A stretch of 9,568 nt of DNA from JBGTKH01 sp041744735. GTDB taxonomy: Bacteria; Planctomycetota; Planctomycetia; Pirellulales; Pirellulaceae. A program made the translations under genes and the position numbers. The stretch lies in contig JBGTKH010000345.1 in assembly GCA_041744735.1 (NCBI GenBank), positions 1-9,568 of the forward strand. The letters run 5' to 3'. The notes beneath the pieces were generated by a model, which was given only the letters and a program-made list of their open reading frames with translations, was not told the origin of the DNA and searched no databases. Position 1 is the first letter of the stretch; each line of letters begins with the position of its first letter. This document shows, in pieces, positions 6,563-9,568 of the stretch.

Positions 6563-7552
6563 TTAGCTTTCGGTGTCGTGGCAATGCGATTCGGCCTCAA
6601 TGGGGTCAGTCACGGCCAGCATGTTTTCGATCAAAACCTGCACTTGTTTCAGGGCGCGGCGGCTATGCGCATCGAGGGCTCGGTTCCAGCCATCGAGCGC
6701 CGCGAGCTGTTTTTGCATCGCCCGCGTCGCGGTCCGGTCGTTGCAGCGGGTGGCAAACCGCGCAACTGCCTGTGACACCGGAGCCGGTACCGCGTCTAGC
6801 GCCTTTTTTAGGCTTCGACAAAACTGGTGCGACGATTTGCTGCAGCACTTCGCGGGTGTGCGGCATGTCTCGACAATATCTGCGTCGACCAGTTGGCGAA
6901 TGCGGTGTCGCTTTTCTTTTCGCGACAGTTCGGCCGTGTCCATGATCTTGACGAGTTGCTGGCCCAGGCGGTCCCACGTGTCGGCAGGCAAGACCTTGAC
7001 GATTTTCTTGGCTTGCTGTTGCGACAGCAGCCCCAATTCGATGAGCGGCTCGTATTGCAGCGGAAGCACGGCAAGCTGTGACCAGCGCTCGGCCGTGGTG
7101 CCATCCACCCCCAGCCGTTCACCAAGGTAGTCGCGAAAGTCGCCACGGGCTTCCTCCTGCTCGCCGCTTCGCCACTGCGCGTTTTCGACTTGCTTTAACG
7201 CGAGGAAGGCCCGTCCCAGGCCGAGATTGGTGAGTTGTCGGCGGTGCAAGTTGTCCTCAATCAGGCGGCGCATAACAGCAGAAGCACCGAGCGCCACGAG
7301 GTCGTGACGCACCCAGCAATGGATATGCGTCCACCCGAGCAACCTGGCCGCCGCCACTCGTCCATGGCCACAAATGATTACAAAGGTCGGCGTGATTTCG
7401 ACGGCGTTGATCAGCTTGTCTCGTTTAAGACTGTCCGCTAACTCTTTGATTTGCTGGGGCGAATGAGGATTGAAAACGGCTTGTTCAGGATGAGGTTGCA
7501 GATTGTCGATGCGCACAGGGACTATCTTTTTGGACGCAAATTGATCGGTCAT
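6563..7552 (-). CDS. ParB/KorB-family DNA-binding protein (no ParA in window)
   Basis: 329 residues from ATG 7552-7550, preceded by GAGGAG (7565-7560) at 7 bases spacing. Residues about 9-105 form a ParB N-terminal domain: VPVRIDNLQPHP, SPQQIKELADSLKRDKLINA, then ICGHGRVAAARLLGW (60-74), which occupies the place of the GERRxxA CTP-binding motif, and IEDNLHRRQLT (98-108), corresponding to the ENxxRxxL motif. Residues about 138-190 hold the helical HTH part (YLGERLGVDGTTAERWSQL, LGLLSQQQAKKIV), as in ParB/KorB/Noc. The C-terminal third, with a Cys-rich patch (CRTPAKCC, 230-237), is not familiar. ParB proteins clamp onto centromere-like sites and act in segregation or transcription control. No ParA is visible, so plasmid-type regulation or an element-maintenance role is as likely as partition. 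It lies 30 bases after the upstream gene and is probably co-transcribed with it. Confidence 0.88.
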   Translation of the reverse strand: MTDQFASKKIVPVRIDNLQPHPEQAVFNPHSPQQIKELADSLKRDKLINAVEITPTFVIICGHGRVAAARLLGWTHIHCWVRHDLVALGASAVMRRLIEDNLHRRQLTNLGLGRAFLALKQVENAQWRSGEQEEARGDFRDYLGERLGVDGTTAERWSQLAVLPLQYEPLIELGLLSQQQAKKIVKVLPADTWDRLGQQLVKIMDTAELSRKEKRHRIRQLVDADIVETCRTPAKCCSKSSHQFCRSLKKALDAVPAPVSQAVARFATRCNDRTATRAMQKQLAALDGWNRALDAHSRRALKQVQVLIENMLAVTDPIEAESHCHDTES

Positions 7553-7582
7553 TGTTCTACTCCTCGAAAAAAGAGGCTGATG

Positions 7583-8272
7583 CTAATGTTGGCTTTGCAA
7601 TATCCTTCGGCCGCTCTCCGCCGCTCGCTGTATCCTGCTGAGTACGTCCCCTGCCTCCGTCAGCTTGCCGCTGAGCCGCTGTGCTGTACGGGCACCAATC
7701 GGCTTTCCCAAAACTGCGTCGCCTCCGTTAAACCACGCCACGTCAAAACGATTCAGCCACGTGATCGTGCGGTCGATCATGTCGTCCAGCGCATCTTCTG
7801 CCGACTTGGGTGTTAATGGCGGGACGCCACCACCGCTCCGCTTCTTGCCGCCGAGCAATTTGCGGACCTCTCGCCGCATGGCGACCACCGTCCACTTTTC
7901 ATTTATGCAGCGACATAGAATCCGCGCTCGCGAACGCTTCGGCAGCGACATGGCCAGTGTGAGGTGGCAGTGGCTAAAGCCGAAATCAGCGGCTCTTGCC
8001 GTTTGCTGGATACTGCGGAGTTCCGCAACGCTGAAAACCGCGTAGGCGGCTCGCGCGTTCCAGAGCCGATTCTTCGATACGGGTCCGCCTCCCAGGGCGG
8101 CAGCAAGGCCAGAGACGCCCTCGCGTCCGCGCGCACCCGGAGGGCAAAGCTCGGCGACTAGTTGGCCAAGCCGGTGTTCCCAAATCAGATCGCGATTCGC
8201 CGGCGCAACTTCGAGGTGGTCCCGCAAATCTCGGAACGATCCGTGCTCAGCGAAAGGGCTGTTGTCGGGCAT
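7583..8272 (-). CDS. Putative helical DNA-binding protein upstream of the ParB-like gene
   Basis: 229 residues from ATG 8272-8270, chosen because GGGA lies 6 bases upstream; a GTG at 8284 would add four residues. Residues about 66-140 are helical: KNRLWNARAAYAVFSVAELRS, then DFGFSHCHLTLAMSLPKRSR (96-115) and RCINEKWTVVAMRREVRKLL (121-140). The pattern S-H-x3-L, then R, then W[ST]V..LRREV is that of the HTH-like helical domain found in the N-terminal part of DUF1016/YhcG proteins and in KorB/ParB-type regulators. The rest has a Gly-rich linker (GGKKRSGGG, 141-149) and a C-terminal helical region with a Trp pair (TWLNRFDVAWF) that may dimerise. No nuclease motif is visible. It is the first gene of the minus-strand group and faces the helicase-like gene across a shared promoter region, so it could be its regulator. 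Family naming is inference. Confidence 0.7.
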   Translation of the reverse strand: MPDNSPFAEHGSFRDLRDHLEVAPANRDLIWEHRLGQLVAELCPPGARGREGVSGLAAALGGGPVSKNRLWNARAAYAVFSVAELRSIQQTARAADFGFSHCHLTLAMSLPKRSRARILCRCINEKWTVVAMRREVRKLLGGKKRSGGGVPPLTPKSAEDALDDMIDRTITWLNRFDVAWFNGGDAVLGKPIGARTAQRLSGKLTEAGDVLSRIQRAAESGRRILQSQH

Positions 8273-8313
8273 TGCGTGTCCCACTCACAAAAGGCCTGCG
8301 ATGCGCGGCGCCA

Positions 8314-8343
8314 TTGACACCACGATCGAATCACACTTACGCT
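8314..8343 (+). promoter_or_regulatory. Candidate promoter for the helicase-like gene
   Basis: A consensus -35 TTGACA (8314-8319) is followed after 18 bases by TACGCT (8338-8343), a weak -10. Transcription would begin near 8350, giving either a leaderless message starting at ATG 8352 or a leader of about 38 bases before ATG 8388. The -35 is good; the -10 is poor. Confidence 0.35.
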
Positions 8344-8345
8344 AA

Positions 8346-8356
8346 TGCATTATGCA
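8346..8356. promoter_or_regulatory. Dyad in the divergent promoter region, candidate operator
   Basis: TGCAT (8346-8350), one base, ATGCA (8352-8356) form a perfect 5+1+5 dyad. GCT (8341-8343) and AGC (8357-8359) flank it in slightly offset positions. It sits at the predicted transcription start of the plus-strand gene and within the 5' region of the minus-strand genes, where one bound regulator could control both. Such a short dyad can also arise by chance. Confidence 0.3.
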
Positions 8357-8387
8357 AGCAAAGCCAAGATCGATCGGGTCCGGACCA

Positions 8388-9568
8388 ATGCACGCTAAGG
8401 TATATTCGGTTTTTAGTCCAGCGCAGCCAGAATCCGCCGAGCGCGGCGGCGCGGTCAGCGAGAGTCGCGCAAATCGCCAAATCGACGTGCAGGTCATGTT
8501 GCGCGACGATGTGGCTGTCCTGTCGAGCGTAGACACGCTGCTCAGCGGCGTGGATGAGTTGAACGCGCGCCTTTCACCGTATTCGACGCGGTCAGGTCAG
8601 TCTTCGGGAGGTCGGTCACCTCGTCGACTGTGGTCACCTGAGGCCTCGTATCATTTGCGCGAGCACGTGTTTGTCCATGCCAGCGGATTAGATCAGATCC
8701 TAGGTCACCTGCGCGCGAACTGCTGTTCGATCGACCGCATCGTGGTCAATCAATGGCCGCAACTTAGTCGTGCGTCGCAGCCGGGGCAACTGCTGGGTCT
8801 AGCGTCGTATGAGGCAGAGTTACTGCGCAGCGTGCGGGACAAGCCATGGGGACAGGTTCTGGCGCTGGGTAGAGTCGTGCCTGGAATGATCGCCGCATTA
8901 GCGCAATTTTTCTCGCGCGAGAACATCCTAGTCGTCGCCAAGAACGAGGAGTCGGTCAATCGTGTTGCGAGGGAACTGAGGCTGCGGACGAAGCGACACG
9001 TATCGACAGGGCCAGCGATACAATGGAACGCTCGCCCGCTGGTGCGTGTTGAGTCGCTGTCCGGCCTCTGTCGTACGAGTCACGATTGGCGGGTTCTGAT
9101 CTTCGCGGACGTTGAGTCAGCCGCCTCCGACACGGGCATGCAGCAGGCGTTGTTTATGCCGGAGGAGGCGATTTATGCGTTTGTCGCGGTGGATCGACAA
9201 TTGGACGACGAAGACCGGTTGCGCCTGCGGGTTACGTGCGGCCCAGAGATCTTCTGCCTCGATAACAGGCCCTTCACGGCGACGGATGTGACGGTCCTCG
9301 CCGTACGGGCGTACCGGACGCGTCTTAAACCAATACATGATCCATTGGCGCACAAACGCCGCCAAGTTTGGCAAAACCCTAAACGCAACCAGCAAATTGC
9401 GCGAATGGCCGAAGCGTTTGCGGACAAGAATGGGGCAGGATTGCGAGATTGCCGGATTCCAATCGAAGCGATCGAGGAGCAACTCAGCGATGTCGGCCCG
9501 AGTCCCCGCGTGGCCATCGTCGTAGAGAGCCCCGAGCACGCTCGCAGCCTGCGCCGACTGCTGCCGGG
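8388..9568 (+). CDS. Superfamily 2 helicase-like protein with degenerate Walker A (partial, runs off right edge)
   Basis: The frame from ATG 8388 is open to the window edge (393 complete codons, no stop). An in-frame ATG at 8352 is an alternative; neither has a clear Shine-Dalgarno, and the upstream part uses rare-looking codons. After a poorly ordered first 80 residues, the order of features matches an SF2 helicase: a Q-motif-like approach (LLGLASYEAELL, 135-146), a strand and turn in the Walker A place (VLALGRVVPGMIAALAQFF, 157-175), ILVVAKNEESVNRVARELR (180-198) like motif Ia, VLIFADVES (236-244) in the Walker B place, YAFVAVDRQLDDEDRLRL (263-280), and RVAIVVESPEHARSLRRLLP (374-393), like motif IV at the start of the second RecA domain. 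The GK[T/S] of Walker A is missing and DEAD/DEAH reads DVES, so ATP hydrolysis is doubtful. It may work with the primase-like protein. The helicase fold is inferred from motif order. Confidence 0.68.
   Translation, partial: MHAKVYSVFSPAQPESAERGGAVSESRANRQIDVQVMLRDDVAVLSSVDTLLSGVDELNARLSPYSTRSGQSSGGRSPRRLWSPEASYHLREHVFVHASGLDQILGHLRANCCSIDRIVVNQWPQLSRASQPGQLLGLASYEAELLRSVRDKPWGQVLALGRVVPGMIAALAQFFSRENILVVAKNEESVNRVARELRLRTKRHVSTGPAIQWNARPLVRVESLSGLCRTSHDWRVLIFADVESAASDTGMQQALFMPEEAIYAFVAVDRQLDDEDRLRLRVTCGPEIFCLDNRPFTATDVTVLAVRAYRTRLKPIHDPLAHKRRQVWQNPKRNQQIARMAEAFADKNGAGLRDCRIPIEAIEEQLSDVGPSPRVAIVVESPEHARSLRRLLP

Noticed and set aside
6573..7130. Plus-strand 185-codon frame
   Set aside because: Antisense to the clear ParB-family gene, Ser/Arg/Cys-rich, no ribosome binding site.
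8405..8940. Minus-strand frames opposite the helicase-like gene (such as 8342-8536 and 8750-8959)
   Set aside because: They are short and antisense to a single plus-strand frame that stays open for almost 1.2 kb with helicase-like motif order.
1..9568. CRISPR array, tRNA, rRNA, transposase or integrase
   Set aside because: No regular repeat-spacer pattern, no cloverleaf with a T-loop, and no DDE, tyrosine or serine recombinase motifs were found on reading both strands; a short remnant could still be missed by eye.

Overview
The window looks like chromosomal or integrated-element DNA from a GC-rich bacterium, most likely a planctomycete (Pirellulales-like). The main pointer is an exported esterase-type alpha/beta hydrolase fused to a leucine-rich-repeat tail, an architecture common in that phylum. 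Sparse Shine-Dalgarno signals and wide intergenic gaps also fit. This assignment rests on protein style, not on a marker gene.

Left part (1-2536, all minus strand). An exported hydrolase-LRR gene (839-2536) is followed by a short, translationally coupled ORF with a clean Sec signal peptide (621-842). Next comes the 5' part of a type I restriction-modification methyltransferase (1-535) carrying two N-terminal SAP-like motifs. Its HsdM similarity stops about 40 bases before the left edge, at a GTGGGCG-type sequence with a hairpin, so the gene may be interrupted by a mobile element such as a group II intron.

Middle and right part (3021-9568): a nucleic-acid-handling module. On the plus strand is an 836-residue protein with a CHC2/primase-type zinc ribbon, a Toprim-like stretch and a C-terminal helicase-like stretch; the usual catalytic residues of the last two appear to be missing. 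Convergent to it, on the minus strand, are a gene for a second helical DNA-binding protein (7583-8272), a ParB/KorB-family gene (6563-7552) ending in a strong hairpin, and a small acidic-protein gene (5874-6134). Divergent from this minus-strand group, across a 115-bp promoter region with a dyad, is a plus-strand gene (8388 to the right edge) that reads like a superfamily 2 helicase scaffold lacking the Walker A lysine. It has no stop inside the window.

Taken together, zinc-ribbon primase-like protein, ParB-like protein, a second HTH-type protein and a helicase-like protein resemble the replication/maintenance core of an integrative element or plasmid-derived island next to a restriction-modification locus. 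No ParA, integrase, relaxase, attachment repeat or iteron array is visible. A divergent, possibly catalytically inactive, primase/helicase pair is the most unusual content. I found no tRNA, rRNA, CRISPR array or recognisable transposase.
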